Assembly (NCBI GenBank): GCA_028291985.1
Contig: JAQGNE010000005.1
Coordinates: 1-64,000, forward strand
Reading direction: 5' to 3'
DNA: 64,000 bases
Source of the DNA: Polaromonas sp.
GTDB taxonomy: Bacteria; Pseudomonadota; Gammaproteobacteria; Burkholderiales; Burkholderiaceae_C
Positions within the stretch are counted from its first letter, which is position 1. Every line of letters starts with the position of its first letter. Positions 49,116-59,535 of this stretch are shown here, one piece after another. The translations under genes were made by a program, and so were the position numbers. The notes under the pieces were generated by a model. That model was not told where the DNA came from. It was given only the letters and a program-made list of their open reading frames with translations, and made no database searches.

Positions 49116-50242
49116 ATGCTCCAGACCAGCCCCGTCTCACCCTTGCCCGTCTCCACAGGTGGCGTAGCGCGGGGCGACGCTTGGCTGCATAGCGCCATCA
49201 GCCGCATCGAGGCTGATTTCCAGCGCAGCGCCGACACCCATCTGATCACGCTCAACCTGGCTGAATCTGCCGCGCGTGGCATCGACTTTTACCTGAAGGA
49301 CAAGTCGACCCACCCGACAGGAAGCCTGAAGCACCGGCTGGCGCGCTCGCTGTTTCTGTATACGCTGTGCAACGGCATGATTCACGCCGCATCCACCATC
49401 GTCGAAGCGTCCAGCGGCTCCACCGCGGTGAGCGAGGCCTACTTCGCGCGCCTGCTGGGCTTGAGGTTCATCGCGGTGATGCCGCGCGCCACCTCGCCCG
49501 AAAAAGTGGCGCAGATCACGCACCACGGCGGCAGCTGCCACTGGGTTGACAGCGCTGCCGAGGTGTATGACGAAGCGGGTCGGCTTGCGCACGAGACCGG
49601 TGGTCACTACACGGACCAGTTCACCTATACCGAGCGCGCGACCGACTGGCGCGGCAACAACAACATTGCGCAAAGCATGTTCAGCCAGATGGCCCACGAG
49701 CGGCATCCGGTGCCGCGCTGGATTGTGCTGGGTGCGGGTACCGGCGACACCAGCGCCACCATTGGCCGCTTCGTGCGCTACCAGCGCTACCAGACCCAGC
49801 TGTGCGTGGCCGACCCGCAAGGCTCGGTTTTCAGCGACTACCGCCGGTCTGGTGATATCGGCCTCAGGGGTGCCGGCTCGCGGATAGAGGGCATTGGCAG
49901 GCCGCAGGTCGAGGCCAGCTTCATACGCAGCGTCATCGACCGCATGATTGTTGTGGCTGATGTCGATCCGGTGGCCGCCATGCAGGCACTGTCTGCACTG
50001 CTGGGCAAAAGGTCGGGCCATCTGCCGAAACCAACTTCATCGGCATGCTGGCCGTGGCGCACGAGATGCTGGCGCGCGGCGAGACCGGCTCCATCCTGTC
50101 GCTGTTATGCGATTCCGGCGAGCGCTACCTGCCGACCTATCACGACAGCGCCTGGGTTGCGCAAAAAATGGGCGCCTGCAGCGCGGCCGCTGACACCGTT
50201 GCCCGGCACATGCGGCCGTTGCCAGTGTCCCGCGACGTGTGA
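49116..50242 (+). pseudogene. Cds1-like PLP-dependent cysteine desulfhydrase, frameshifted near the 3' end
   Basis: Cysteine-synthase-fold enzyme resembling mycobacterial cysteine desulfhydrase Cds1: PLP Lys in [52 protein letters not shown] and [15 protein letters not shown]. The frame from 49116 stays conserved to about codon 298 (ALSALLGK), then diverges. The conserved C-terminus ([32 protein letters not shown]) continues in the +1-shifted frame to a stop at 50242. Restoring one base in the AAAAGG at 50007-50012 reconnects them. Either a sequencing error or a recent inactivation; the unshifted ORF runs to 50285. Confidence 0.75.
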
Positions 50243-50289
50243 CGCCCGATATCTGACGCCCGTCTGTTACACGCAGCCTGACTGACATC

Positions 50290-51393
50290 ATGAAGCGCCC
50301 ATCTGCCGCATCGTTTTTGCCCAGCCCCTTGCGGCGGCGCCTGCTGCAGGGCGGAGCCGCAGGGCTTGCCGTCTTGACGCGGCTGCAGGCTGCGTATGGT
50401 CTGCCTGCACAAGCACTGGCGTTTCCGCGCGACCGTGGCTCTCATCCGGATTTCAGAACCGAATGGTGGTACATCACCGGCGAATGCACGGCTGGCGCCA
50501 CCGCACGTCGCTTTGGATTTCAACTTACGTTTTTCAGGTCGCGCATTGAGGAAACCCAGGGCATGCGTTCCAGCTTTGCCGCCAAGCAGCTGCTGTTTGC
50601 ACATGCCGCCATGACCGATGTCGACGGCAAAAAGCTCTGGCACGACCAGCGCATCGCGCGCAGCGGTTTCGGGGTGGCCGAGGCCAGCGAGCAGGACATG
50701 GACATCAAGCTGCGTGACTGGTCGCTGCACGCCAGCGGCAAGCGCTACGCCGCCGAACTTCCCTCGGCCGACTTCGGGCTGCAGCTGCAGTTTGCGGAAA
50801 CCCAGCCGGTTCTGCTGCAAGGCAGGAACGGCCTGTCGCGCAAAGGGCCTGAAGAAAAACAGGCTAGCTATTACTACAGCCAGCCGCAATTGTCGGCAAC
50901 AGGCGCGCTGCGCCTGAAGGACAACAGCTTCACCGTTACCGGCAAAGCCTGGCTGGACCATGAATGGAGCCAGGAACTGCTGCACCCCAGCGCCACCGGC
51001 TGGGACTGGATCGGCATGAACCTGGACGACGGCAGCGCACTCACTGCTTTCAGGCTGCGCAGCAAGTACGGCGGTGCGGTGTGGGACGGCGGCTCCTTCC
51101 GCTCGGCAGCAGGAGCCCTGTACACGTTCACGCGGGGCGAGGTCATCTTCAAACCGGTGCGCTTCTGGACCAGCCCGCTTACCCGCACCACCTATCCCGT
51201 CGAATGGATGGTGCGCACCCCCGGCGATTTTTATACCGTGCGCGCGGTGCTCGACAACCAGGAGCTGGATAGCCGGCAGTCGACCGGATCAATCTACTGG
51301 GAAGGCCTGAGCGAGCTCATCGACAGCAATGGCCGCCGCGTGGGCAGCGGCTATCTCGAGATGACCGGCTATGCATCGCCACTGCGCCTGTAG
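50290..51393 (+). CDS. AttH/CrtC-like lipocalin-family protein
   Basis: 367 aa exported protein with a twin-arginine-like signal (RRRLLQGGAAGLAVL). It has the two-lipocalin layout of the AttH/carotenoid 1,2-hydratase family: FPRDRGSHPDFRTEWWYITG at the start, FQLTFFRSRIEETQG, then WLDHEWSQELLHPSATGWDW and GSIYWEGLSELID. Members often sit beside LolD-type ATPase and FtsX-like permease genes, as here. The hydratase name is historical; a role in envelope lipid or lipoprotein handling is inferred. Confidence 0.87.
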   Translation: MKRPSAASFLPSPLRRRLLQGGAAGLAVLTRLQAAYGLPAQALAFPRDRGSHPDFRTEWWYITGECTAGATARRFGFQLTFFRSRIEETQGMRSSFAAKQLLFAHAAMTDVDGKKLWHDQRIARSGFGVAEASEQDMDIKLRDWSLHASGKRYAAELPSADFGLQLQFAETQPVLLQGRNGLSRKGPEEKQASYYYSQPQLSATGALRLKDNSFTVTGKAWLDHEWSQELLHPSATGWDWIGMNLDDGSALTAFRLRSKYGGAVWDGGSFRSAAGALYTFTRGEVIFKPVRFWTSPLTRTTYPVEWMVRTPGDFYTVRAVLDNQELDSRQSTGSIYWEGLSELIDSNGRRVGSGYLEMTGYASPLRL

Positions 51394-51520
51394 CTGCTTC
51401 ACTGGCGTTGAAAAGAATGTAAAAGGCAGCTCCAGAACCGCCCTTGCAACCAGCATGCAGGCACTGCATGACTACACTCGAAGGCTTTGCCCAGAACCCT
51501 TCAACGCACGCCTGGATTTC

Positions 51521-52126
51521 ATGGATTTTTTCATTCTGGCGGTGGCCCCTGCCGCTGCAATCTACTTTCTCAAATTTGTGGACGAGCGCGCGCGCGTAGC
51601 CCTGCTGGCCAGCTACCTCGCCCGTTACCAGATTGAAAAGCTCATGGAAACCCTGACACAGGGCTATATGCGAGCGCTGGGTGAAGCCGAGCCGCAGCGG
51701 CGTGACCAGGTATGGCAGCAAATGGAAAGTACCGAGGCGCGGCTCAGTGATCAGCTGAGCAGGTTTTCCACTGATTTTCAGGCGGTGGCCGAGCCGGACG
51801 CTCGCATCAGCAAGCTGCCGCTGTCGTTTCCGTTCGCCAGGAAACTGCTGCCGCAGGTAGCCTTTGACATGCGCAAGGCACTGGCCATCCATGCACGGGG
51901 TATTGCCCTGTCAGCAGACCCTGACGACGGCCGCGACCACAAAAGCCGCGCCTTCACACTGTCGGCTGAGATGCTGCTGATGCAGCATTCCTGCCACTGG
52001 TTCTGCAAATCAAAAGGCATTGCCAGTGCGCGGCTGGCTATGCGGCACCAGACCAGCTATGAGCAGCTGCTGGCGTCGGTATCGCCGGCCACGCGCCAGG
52101 CTTATTTGCAATTGCTGGGTCAATGA
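51521..52126 (+). CDS. Hypothetical protein with N-terminal hydrophobic segment
   Basis: 201 aa from an ATG at 51521 (MDFFILAVAPAAAIYFLKFV); an ATG at 51455 would add 22 residues. After the membrane-like N-terminus the protein is helical and soluble, with RYQIEKLMETLTQGYMRALG, the charged WQQMESTEARLSDQLSRFST and MLLMQHSCHWFCKSKGIASA. No family recognised. Codon use is like its neighbours. It follows the AttH-like gene on the same strand with a 127 bp gap. Confidence 0.6.
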   Translation: MDFFILAVAPAAAIYFLKFVDERARVALLASYLARYQIEKLMETLTQGYMRALGEAEPQRRDQVWQQMESTEARLSDQLSRFSTDFQAVAEPDARISKLPLSFPFARKLLPQVAFDMRKALAIHARGIALSADPDDGRDHKSRAFTLSAEMLLMQHSCHWFCKSKGIASARLAMRHQTSYEQLLASVSPATRQAYLQLLGQ

Positions 52127-52179
52127 CAACGGCCTGCGGCACAGCCGCGGGGTCGCAGCTCAGCCCGTCGGCCGCAAGA

Positions 52180-53058
52180 TCAGCGCGGTGTTTGCATGCG
52201 CAGACGGCGGGCCGATTCTTCCATTCGCGCGTCATCGATGGCGCCCATCACATCGCCAACATTGACAGGGCCGGTCTTGTGCCTGAAGCGTCCGGTCAGT
52301 ACCGAGTCGGGCCGCAGCAGTCCGCCCTGGTACAGCTCCCACATCTCGTGGCCATAGTCGGTTGGCAGCAAGTCCGGCGCAAAGCGGCCAAAGAACACGC
52401 GCAGGTTGTTGACATCCCGCAGCAGCATGCGCTGTGCATGGTTGTTGCCGGCAGCATCAACTGCTTGCGGCAGGTCGATGATGACCGGGTTGGGCTGGTG
52501 TGTACCCGCTTCACCGGTATCGTCCGTGCCGAGCAAAATATTGAACTCGGACAGGTCACCATGCACCACGCCTGCGCACAGCATGCGCTTGACCTCGATC
52601 AGCAGGCTGGCGTGATGACGGCGTGCTTCTGACGGTGTGAACTCCACATCGTTCAGGCGCGGCGCGGCGTCGCCGTTGGCATCGGTCACCAGTTCCATCA
52701 ACAAGACGCCGTCGCAAAAGTTGTAGGGCCTCGGCACCCGCACGCCGGCTGCAGCCAGGCGGTACAGCGCGTCAACCTCTGCGCTTTGCCATGCAGCTTC
52801 GGCGGCCTCACGGCCGAATTTTGTGCCCTTGGCCATGGCTCTTGCCTGCCGGCTGTTCTTGACCTTACGGTTTTCGGTGTAGTCGACCGCCTGCCGAAAG
52901 CTGCGCTCGGTGGCTTCCTTGTAGACCTTGGCGCAGCGCGTCTCACCGCCGCAGCGCACCACATACACAGTGGCTTCCTTGCCGCTCATGAGCTGGCGCA
53001 CCACGCTGTCAATCAGGCCTTCTTCAATCAGTGCCTGCAGTCTTTTAGGAGGTTTCAT
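52180..53058 (-). CDS. RIO1-like serine protein kinase (PA4780 type)
   Basis: 292 aa from the ATG at 53058 (MKPPKRLQALIEEGLIDSVV). Kinase features: the glycine-poor loop SGKEATVYVVRCGG, Lys in CAKVYKEATERSF, catalytic loop GVVHGDLSEFNILLG and metal-binding Asp in NPVIIDLPQAVDAAG. This subgroup of bacterial RIO kinases is widespread in proteobacteria with unknown targets. Convergent with the hypothetical gene at 51521. Confidence 0.9.
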   Translation of the reverse strand: MKPPKRLQALIEEGLIDSVVRQLMSGKEATVYVVRCGGETRCAKVYKEATERSFRQAVDYTENRKVKNSRQARAMAKGTKFGREAAEAAWQSAEVDALYRLAAAGVRVPRPYNFCDGVLLMELVTDANGDAAPRLNDVEFTPSEARRHHASLLIEVKRMLCAGVVHGDLSEFNILLGTDDTGEAGTHQPNPVIIDLPQAVDAAGNNHAQRMLLRDVNNLRVFFGRFAPDLLPTDYGHEMWELYQGGLLRPDSVLTGRFRHKTGPVNVGDVMGAIDDARMEESARRLRMQTPR

Positions 53059-53207
53059 AGTGCCGATTGTGCCGCCGCCGCCACGCTTTGATGCAGGCGT
53101 TCCGGTAGCGCCGACCAGGCCCTGCAGTCCGTGGCGCATCAGGGGATCGCTGACCGATGAGTTGAACTTACGTGAAGGCTGGCTCTCTCAGCCGCTAAGA
53201 GGCTTGT

Positions 53208-53471
53208 GTGAGAACGACCATTACCCTGGCGGACGATGTGCTGCTGCTGGCGCGTCGCTATGCGCGCACCGAATCGATATCGCTCGGTGAGGCCATATCG
53301 CGCCTGGCCCGGCAAGGTCTGCAGGTGGTGGCCCAGCCTGCAGCGCCCCAGGAGCCGCCACCAGAGGCCCTGTCCGTACCGCAGAGCCGCTATCCAGCGG
53401 AAACACAGGGCGATGCCATCCTGACCGCTGAAGAGGTTCGGCGCCTGCTTGACGAGAACGGACCCTACTAA
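53208..53471 (+). CDS. Solitary ribbon-helix-helix antitoxin-like protein
   Basis: 87 aa from a GTG at 53208 with AAGAGG before it. The N-terminus MRTTITLADDVLLLARRYA and SLGEAISRLARQGLQ is the ribbon-helix-helix fold of VapB-type antitoxins, with a disordered Pro-rich C-terminal half. A PIN-domain toxin normally follows such a gene; the 212 bp downstream hold none. It may be an orphan antitoxin or a stand-alone regulator. Confidence 0.7.
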   Translation: MRTTITLADDVLLLARRYARTESISLGEAISRLARQGLQVVAQPAAPQEPPPEALSVPQSRYPAETQGDAILTAEEVRRLLDENGPY

Positions 53472-53587
53472 CCGCTGCCCGCCCCTGCGGCTACCTTGCC
53501 AGACAAACCGCAGCCCTGCGGCGCACGTTGCCTGTCGCTGGCGCGTCATTTGCGCCAGTCACGCATAATTCTGACGCCCACAACGCG

Positions 53588-53622
53588 AAACGCCCGCTAC
53601 CAACTGGCAAACGGGCGGTTTG
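53588..53622 (-). terminator. Possible terminator of the collagen-like gene
   Basis: On the minus strand AAACCGCCCG ... CGGGCGTTT can pair (9-10 bp, one bulge) around a 15-nt loop, ending in a short TTT. It lies about 60 bp after the stop at 53684. The long loop and short T-tract make it uncertain. Confidence 0.4.
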
Positions 53623-53681
53623 ATCGGACCCTGGCCCAACAGCCAGTGCGTCCTGTCAGGCAGGCATTACGCCTGAGCTGA

Positions 53682-54443
<762 letters not shown>

Positions 54444-56339
54444 ATGGTCACATCAACATCTTCGACACGCGAAACACCCGCCGGAGCAGATGTTCCCGAT
54501 GTGACCAGTGGCTCAGAGGTGCCTGGCAGAACGGCCGTTCCAACCCCCATTCCAACCGCCGTTTCGCCACGCTCGCTGTCAGGCCTGTTGCCCTTTTTGC
54601 GACCGTACCGGCTGCAAATCTGTATCGCAGTGTTTTTTCTTGTCATGGCGGCGGTCGCCACCCTGGTGTTTCCTCTGGCGCTTCGCAGCCTGATCGATGG
54701 CGGCATGGTCGATGCGAGCGTGACCGGGGACAGCGCCAACGCAGGCAAGGGCGAACAGTTGCTGGCTTTGCGCAACCATTTTCTCGAGCTCTTTGCAGTT
54801 GCAGCAGCGTTGGGGCTCTTTTCGGCAGGCCGGTTTTACATGGTCAGCTGGCTGGGCGAACGCGTCACGGCAGACCTGCGCAACGCGGTTTATTCTCACG
54901 TCGTGCGCCAGAGCCCGGCTTTTTTCGAAACCACCCAGACCGGTGAAGTGCTGAGCCGCCTGACCGGCGACACCACGCTGGTGCAAACCGTTGTCGGTTC
55001 ATCGCTCAGCCTCGGTTTGCGCAACGGCGTGATGGGCTTTGGCGCACTCATCATGCTGGTCCTCACCAACCCCTACCTGATGGTGCAGGTGCTGGCCGTG
55101 CTCGTGCTCATCGTCGCCCCGTCGGCATGGTTCGGGCGGCGGGTGCGCAAGCTTTCGCGCGCCAGCCAGGACCGCGTGGCAGATACGAGCGCCATCGCCG
55201 CCGAGGTGCTGAATGCGATTCCGGTGGTTCAGAGCTACACCGCCGAGGGGCGCGAGGCAGATCGATTCAATCTGTCGACCACCCATGCTTTCAAGACTGC
55301 CGTGCGCCGCACCCGTGCCAGGGCGGTGCTGGTGGCCTTCATCATCATCGCAACCTCTGCGGCACTGCTGTGGGGCTTGTACCAGGGAACCGAAGCGGTG
55401 ATACGCGGCGACATCACAGCCGGACACCTCGGGCAAACTGTGGTCTACGTCATCATCCTGGCAAGCGCCGCCGCGGTGCTGGGCGAGGTATATGGCGACC
55501 TGCTGCGGGCAGCCGGGGCAACCGAGCGACTGATGGAACTGCTGCAAACCCGGTCAGCGGTGTTTTCACCGCCAAATCCGGCCCCAGCCCAGGAAACACG
55601 GTCGGGTAGCGCTATCAAATTTGATGCAGTAACGTTTCGCTACCCGTCCCGTCCGATGCAGGCTGCGCTGACTGATTTCTCGCTTCAGATCGCGCCAGGT
55701 GAAACGGTGGCCATCGTAGGGCCCAGCGGCGCCGGCAAGAGCACGGTGTTTCAACTGCTGCTGCGCTTTTACGATCCGCAGCAGGGAGGCATAGCGCTCG
55801 ATAATGTCGCTACCCGTGACATGGCATTGGACGAGCTGCGCCAGCGCATCGGCATCGTCCCGCAGGACGCTGTGATTTTTTCGACCAGCGCGCTGGAAAA
55901 CATTCGTTACGGCAAGCCCGGCGCAACCGACGACGAAGCGAAAGCGGCCGCGAAGGCCGCTTATGCCGATGAGTTCATCAGCAGCCTGCCCGAGGGCTAT
56001 GACACCTTTCTGGGCGAGCGCGGCGTGCGCCTGTCTGGCGGACAGCGCCAGCGCATTTCCATCGCACGGGCGATGCTGAAAAACTCGGCCCTGCTGCTGC
56101 TGGACGAAGCAACCAGCGCGCTAGATGCCGAAAGCGAGCGCATGGTGCAGGCGGCGCTGCAATCGGCCATGAAAGGCCGCACCACGCTGGTCATTGCGCA
56201 CCGGCTCGCCACTGTGCAACAGGCTGACCGCATCATCGTGCTGGACCATGGCCGCCTGGTTGAGCAAGGCACCCATGCGCAACTGATGGAACGGGGCGGC
56301 GTTTATGCGCGGCTGGCTGCCTTGCAGTTTTCGGTCTGA
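54444..56339 (+). CDS. MsbA-like lipid/drug ABC exporter (fused permease-ATPase)
   Basis: 631 aa half-transporter. A Pro/Thr-rich cytoplasmic leader of about 45 residues is followed by six membrane helices (such as LQICIAVFFLVMAAVATLVF) and an ATPase with Walker A GPSGAGKST, signature VRLSGGQRQRISIARAML, Walker B LLLLDEATSALDAESE and H-loop VIAHRLATV. Coupling elements such as EVLSRLTGDTTLVQ are typical of the ABCB/MsbA class. It may act as a lipid or multidrug exporter; an essential MsbA role cannot be claimed from sequence. Confidence 0.9.
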   Translation: MVTSTSSTRETPAGADVPDVTSGSEVPGRTAVPTPIPTAVSPRSLSGLLPFLRPYRLQICIAVFFLVMAAVATLVFPLALRSLIDGGMVDASVTGDSANAGKGEQLLALRNHFLELFAVAAALGLFSAGRFYMVSWLGERVTADLRNAVYSHVVRQSPAFFETTQTGEVLSRLTGDTTLVQTVVGSSLSLGLRNGVMGFGALIMLVLTNPYLMVQVLAVLVLIVAPSAWFGRRVRKLSRASQDRVADTSAIAAEVLNAIPVVQSYTAEGREADRFNLSTTHAFKTAVRRTRARAVLVAFIIIATSAALLWGLYQGTEAVIRGDITAGHLGQTVVYVIILASAAAVLGEVYGDLLRAAGATERLMELLQTRSAVFSPPNPAPAQETRSGSAIKFDAVTFRYPSRPMQAALTDFSLQIAPGETVAIVGPSGAGKSTVFQLLLRFYDPQQGGIALDNVATRDMALDELRQRIGIVPQDAVIFSTSALENIRYGKPGATDDEAKAAAKAAYADEFISSLPEGYDTFLGERGVRLSGGQRQRISIARAMLKNSALLLLDEATSALDAESERMVQAALQSAMKGRTTLVIAHRLATVQQADRIIVLDHGRLVEQGTHAQLMERGGVYARLAALQFSV

Positions 56340-56409
56340 CCACGATTTTTGCCGTGACGCACGCGCCGGCTACCCGCTTCCCCGCATCGGCAGCCCCAGG
56401 CGGCCATAC

Positions 56410-56422
56410 CGTATTTGATACG
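56410..56422. promoter_or_regulatory. Inverted repeat upstream of the glutamate dehydrogenase gene
   Basis: CGTAT-TTG-ATACG, a perfect 5-bp inverted repeat with a 3-bp spacer, 105 bp before the gdhA-like start codon. It could be a regulator site; no protein can be assigned. Confidence 0.25.
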
Positions 56423-56526
56423 TTATGTGTTTTTTGCATGACGTAGCACGATGCTTGCCTTGGACATTACGGCTGTGTCCCCTTAAGCTTGGCGCCTTGA
56501 TTGACCATTCCTACCAGGAGTATCTG

Positions 56527-57846
56527 ATGTCCCAGGCCCCCAGCAACCCGATCACCAACCTGTCCGCTGGCGAGCATCCGCTGCCGTCCTATCTTCAGTC
56601 TGACAATCTCGGGCCTTGGGGCAACTACCTGCAGCAGGTCGACCGGGTCATTCCGCACTTGGGCAGCCTGGCGCGTTGGGCAGAAACCCTGAAGCGTCCG
56701 AAGCGGGTGTTGATTGTGGACGTACCGATTCACATGGACGATGGCACGGTGGCGCACTTTGAAGGCTACCGGGTTCAGCACAATGTGTCGCGCGGCCCCG
56801 GCAAGGGTGGCGTGCGCTTTCACCAGGATGTGACGCTGTCTGAAGTGATGGCGCTGTCGGCCTGGATGTCAGTGAAAAACGCCGCGGTCAATGTTCCTTA
56901 CGGCGGCGCCAAGGGCGGCATCCGGGTCGATCCGAAGAAGCTGTCACGCGGCGAGCTTGAGCGCATGACGCGGCGCTACACCAGCGAGATCGGCATCATC
57001 ATCGGCCCCAACAAGGACATCCCCGCCCCTGACGTCAACACCAATGAGCAGATCATGGCGTGGATGATGGACACCTACTCCATGAACACCGGATCGACGG
57101 CGACCGGCGTGGTGACCGGCAAGCCGGTAGACCTGGGCGGCTCCCTGGGCCGACGCGAAGCCACGGGCCGCGGCGTGTATACCGTCGGTGCGGAAGCAGC
57201 GCGGCACATCGGGCTGGAGATTTCCGGCTCGCGCCTTGCGGTGCAAGGGTTTGGCAATGTAGGCGGCGTTGCCGGCAAGCTGTTTGCCGATGCGGGCGCG
57301 CTGGTGGTGGCGGTGCAAGACCATGGCGGCACGATTTACCGTGAAGCCGGTCTGGATGTGCCCGCACTGCTCAGGCATGTGGCAGAACACGGTAGCGTGG
57401 GCGGCTTTCCGCAGGCTGAAGTCCTTGCCAACGACAGCTTCTGGGATGTTGACTGCGACATCCTGATTCCGGCTGCGCTGGAGCAGCAGATCACGGCCGC
57501 CAATGCGCACCGCATCAAGGCCCGCATGATCATCGAGGGCGCCAACGGGCCGACCACGCCGGCGGCCGATGACATCCTGCGGGACCGCAATGTACTGGTG
57601 CTGCCGGACGTTATCGCCAACGCAGGCGGCGTGACGGTCAGCTACTTTGAATGGGTTCAGGATTTCTCGAGCTTTTTCTGGGACGAGGAAGAGATCAACG
57701 CGCGGCTGGTCAAGATCATGAAAGATGCCTTCGCGGGCGTCTGGAACGTGGCACAGGAACAAAAGGTAAGCCTGCGTACCGCAACCTTCATCGTTGCTTG
57801 CAAGCGCATCCTGCATACACGCGAGTTGCGGGGCCTGTACCCTTGA
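56527..57846 (+). CDS. gdhA: Glu/Leu/Phe/Val-type dehydrogenase (glutamate dehydrogenase)
   Basis: 439 aa, hexameric GDH class. Interconverts glutamate with 2-oxoglutarate and ammonia. A canonical AGGAG lies before the ATG at 56527. Substrate and catalytic motifs: [30 protein letters not shown] (catalytic Lys), [22 protein letters not shown](P) motif [15 protein letters not shown]; and [12 protein letters not shown]. The cofactor preference is not certain; the symbol is used in the general sense. Confidence 0.92.
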   Translation: MSQAPSNPITNLSAGEHPLPSYLQSDNLGPWGNYLQQVDRVIPHLGSLARWAETLKRPKRVLIVDVPIHMDDGTVAHFEGYRVQHNVSRGPGKGGVRFHQDVTLSEVMALSAWMSVKNAAVNVPYGGAKGGIRVDPKKLSRGELERMTRRYTSEIGIIIGPNKDIPAPDVNTNEQIMAWMMDTYSMNTGSTATGVVTGKPVDLGGSLGRREATGRGVYTVGAEAARHIGLEISGSRLAVQGFGNVGGVAGKLFADAGALVVAVQDHGGTIYREAGLDVPALLRHVAEHGSVGGFPQAEVLANDSFWDVDCDILIPAALEQQITAANAHRIKARMIIEGANGPTTPAADDILRDRNVLVLPDVIANAGGVTVSYFEWVQDFSSFFWDEEEINARLVKIMKDAFAGVWNVAQEQKVSLRTATFIVACKRILHTRELRGLYP

Positions 57847-58042
57847 TCCAAGCCCTCATCGACAGGGCTGATGGGCTGGTAGGTTGATGGCTGCCATGCC
57901 ACAGTGGTAGCAGGGACAACAGATTGCCGTTTTTCGGGTACGCGCTGCGACTTGGATGAGCGCCATTTGGCAATCGGGCTGGACGCTGCCGCCGCGCTTT
58001 TAAGCGCCGGTGGTCTGCGAGGCAGGCCTCTCAAAGTCAAAG

Positions 58043-58543
58043 CTATTGCAGGGTTTCGATAAGGGCCGCTGGAATGGCAAGCGGCAGCACCTCAATACCG
58101 TCGTCAAGAAGCTCACGTACCTCATCAGCGCTGGCGCGGCCCCGAATGCTGCGGGTTTCGATATCGCCATCATGCATACGGCGTGCTTCGCTGGCGAACC
58201 GGTTGCCAACATCTTCGGTGCGCGCGACCAGCTGACGAAGCGCCTTGAGGACATCGGCCTGCGGATGAGCCTCTGTCTGCGCAGGCACCCCGACTCCGCT
58301 CGATGCGGTATCGGCGCCAGCATGGGCGGTGACGTCAGCTGGTTTTGCGGCAGACCCGGGCGTCCGCGGATCTTGTGCGCCCAGGTTCAACCGCGGCGCG
58401 GTGGGCATTTTGCGGACCTGCGTGTCCGCGCAGAGCGGGCACTCGATCAGAGCCCGCGCAAGCTGGGATTGAAACTCATCTTCCGAGCCAAACCAGCCTT
58501 CAAACGAATGCTGGCGCGAACACTGGAGATTGAGAACCTTCAT
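58043..58543 (-). CDS. DUF1178 family protein
   Basis: 166 aa. The opening MKVLNLQCSRQHSFEGWFGS and ECPLCADTQVRKMPTAPRLN are diagnostic of DUF1178, with a Cys2 plus CPLC cluster likely to bind zinc. The C-terminus (IRGRASADEVRELLDDGIEV) is conserved. Last gene of the group nuoN, DUF2818, NUDIX, DUF1178. Function unknown. Confidence 0.9.
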   Translation of the reverse strand: MKVLNLQCSRQHSFEGWFGSEDEFQSQLARALIECPLCADTQVRKMPTAPRLNLGAQDPRTPGSAAKPADVTAHAGADTASSGVGVPAQTEAHPQADVLKALRQLVARTEDVGNRFASEARRMHDGDIETRSIRGRASADEVRELLDDGIEVLPLAIPAALIETLQ

Positions 58544-58618
58544 GCAGGGATTATCGCTGTCATGCCGAAACCCTCATCGCGGCAGCGATGGAGCGGCGCC
58601 AGAATGCACAGGCAACGA

Positions 58619-59194
58619 TTACAGCGTTTGCCAGTCAAGGGACCAGGCGCCAGAGCTGACGTTTTGCAGCCAGAGCATGCCTGCCAGCGTTTTGGCGTCG
58701 GTTACCGCACCATTGCCGCACCACGACAACAAATCCGCAGGGCTTGCGGTGAGGACATCCAGAAATTCCCCGGCATCGAGTTGCGCCTTGCCGGCGCTCA
58801 GCTTGCGCGCAAACCAGATGTCTATGAATTCGGTTGAATAGGAGATCACGGGATGAAGTACCCCGGCCCTTGCCCACTCACGCGCTGTGTATCCTGTTTC
58901 TTCCAGAAGCTCCCGCTGGGCACACGCGAGTGATGACTCACCAGGGTCGAGCTTGCCCGCAGGAAACTCGATCATGGCCGCCTTCATGGGATAACGATAC
59001 TGCCGCTCGAGGATCAGGCTGCCATCAGCGAGCTGGGCAACGACCATGACAGCCCCGGGGTGGACAACATATTCGCGAGACGCCGCGCTACCGTCGGGTA
59101 ATGCCACCATGTCGCGGAAGACGTGCAGAAACCGGCCCTTCAGGATTTCCTCGGAGCTGGTTGTTGTTTCAGTGAGATGAGGATACTGATTCAT
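58619..59194 (-). CDS. NUDIX hydrolase, ADP-ribose pyrophosphatase-like
   Basis: 191 aa. The NUDIX box is complete in GKLDPGESSLACAQRELLEE plus TGY, preceded by the usual VMVVAQLADGSLILERQYRY. N-terminal REYVVHPGA is typical of the NudF/ADP-ribose group. It would hydrolyse ADP-ribose or related nucleoside diphosphate compounds. It lies 28 bp after the DUF2818 gene on the same strand. Confidence 0.92.
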   Translation of the reverse strand: MNQYPHLTETTTSSEEILKGRFLHVFRDMVALPDGSAASREYVVHPGAVMVVAQLADGSLILERQYRYPMKAAMIEFPAGKLDPGESSLACAQRELLEETGYTAREWARAGVLHPVISYSTEFIDIWFARKLSAGKAQLDAGEFLDVLTASPADLLSWCGNGAVTDAKTLAGMLWLQNVSSGAWSLDWQTL

Positions 59195-59222
59195 GATGAC
59201 TGCCCCGGTCGGGCCAGGACGC

Positions 59223-59525
59223 TCAGTGACGTTGCTTGAACAGATAACGCCAGGTAAACCCCGGGAAAGCGAAGGTGATGAAGAGCGTGCCGGTAACGGC
59301 GTAAAACTCCCAGCCTTGCGGTGCCAGTTGTCCCGCTTTCTGCTCCAGGGTCAGGCCCAGAATACCCGTCAACAAATAGAACACCACAAGCTCGGCCAGG
59401 CGGAGCGCAAGATTTTTTGGCGACCTGAGAGCAATGACAGCAAAGAGCCGGTTGCTGATGAAAGGCAAGTTAGCGGCCACTAGCCCCATCACCAGCACCA
59501 GCCACACTGAGGCGGTCTGATTCAT
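59223..59525 (-). CDS. DUF2818 family membrane protein
   Basis: 100 aa from the ATG at 59525, 10 bp after the nuoN stop. Three hydrophobic segments: ASVWLVLVMGLVAANLPF, LAELVVFYLLTGILGLTLEQ and FYAVTGTLFITFAFPGF. The family is found in Burkholderiales directly after nuoN, which suggests but does not prove a role linked to complex I. Confidence 0.9.
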   Translation of the reverse strand: MNQTASVWLVLVMGLVAANLPFISNRLFAVIALRSPKNLALRLAELVVFYLLTGILGLTLEQKAGQLAPQGWEFYAVTGTLFITFAFPGFTWRYLFKQRH

Positions 59526-59535
59526 CGGTTGTCGC

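Noticed and set aside
55608-55640. Possible further repeat copy (GCTATCAAATTTGATGCAGT) in the MsbA-like gene
   Set aside because: It encodes SAIKFDAVTFRYPSRP, the normal opening of ABC ATPase domains, and lacks the tail.
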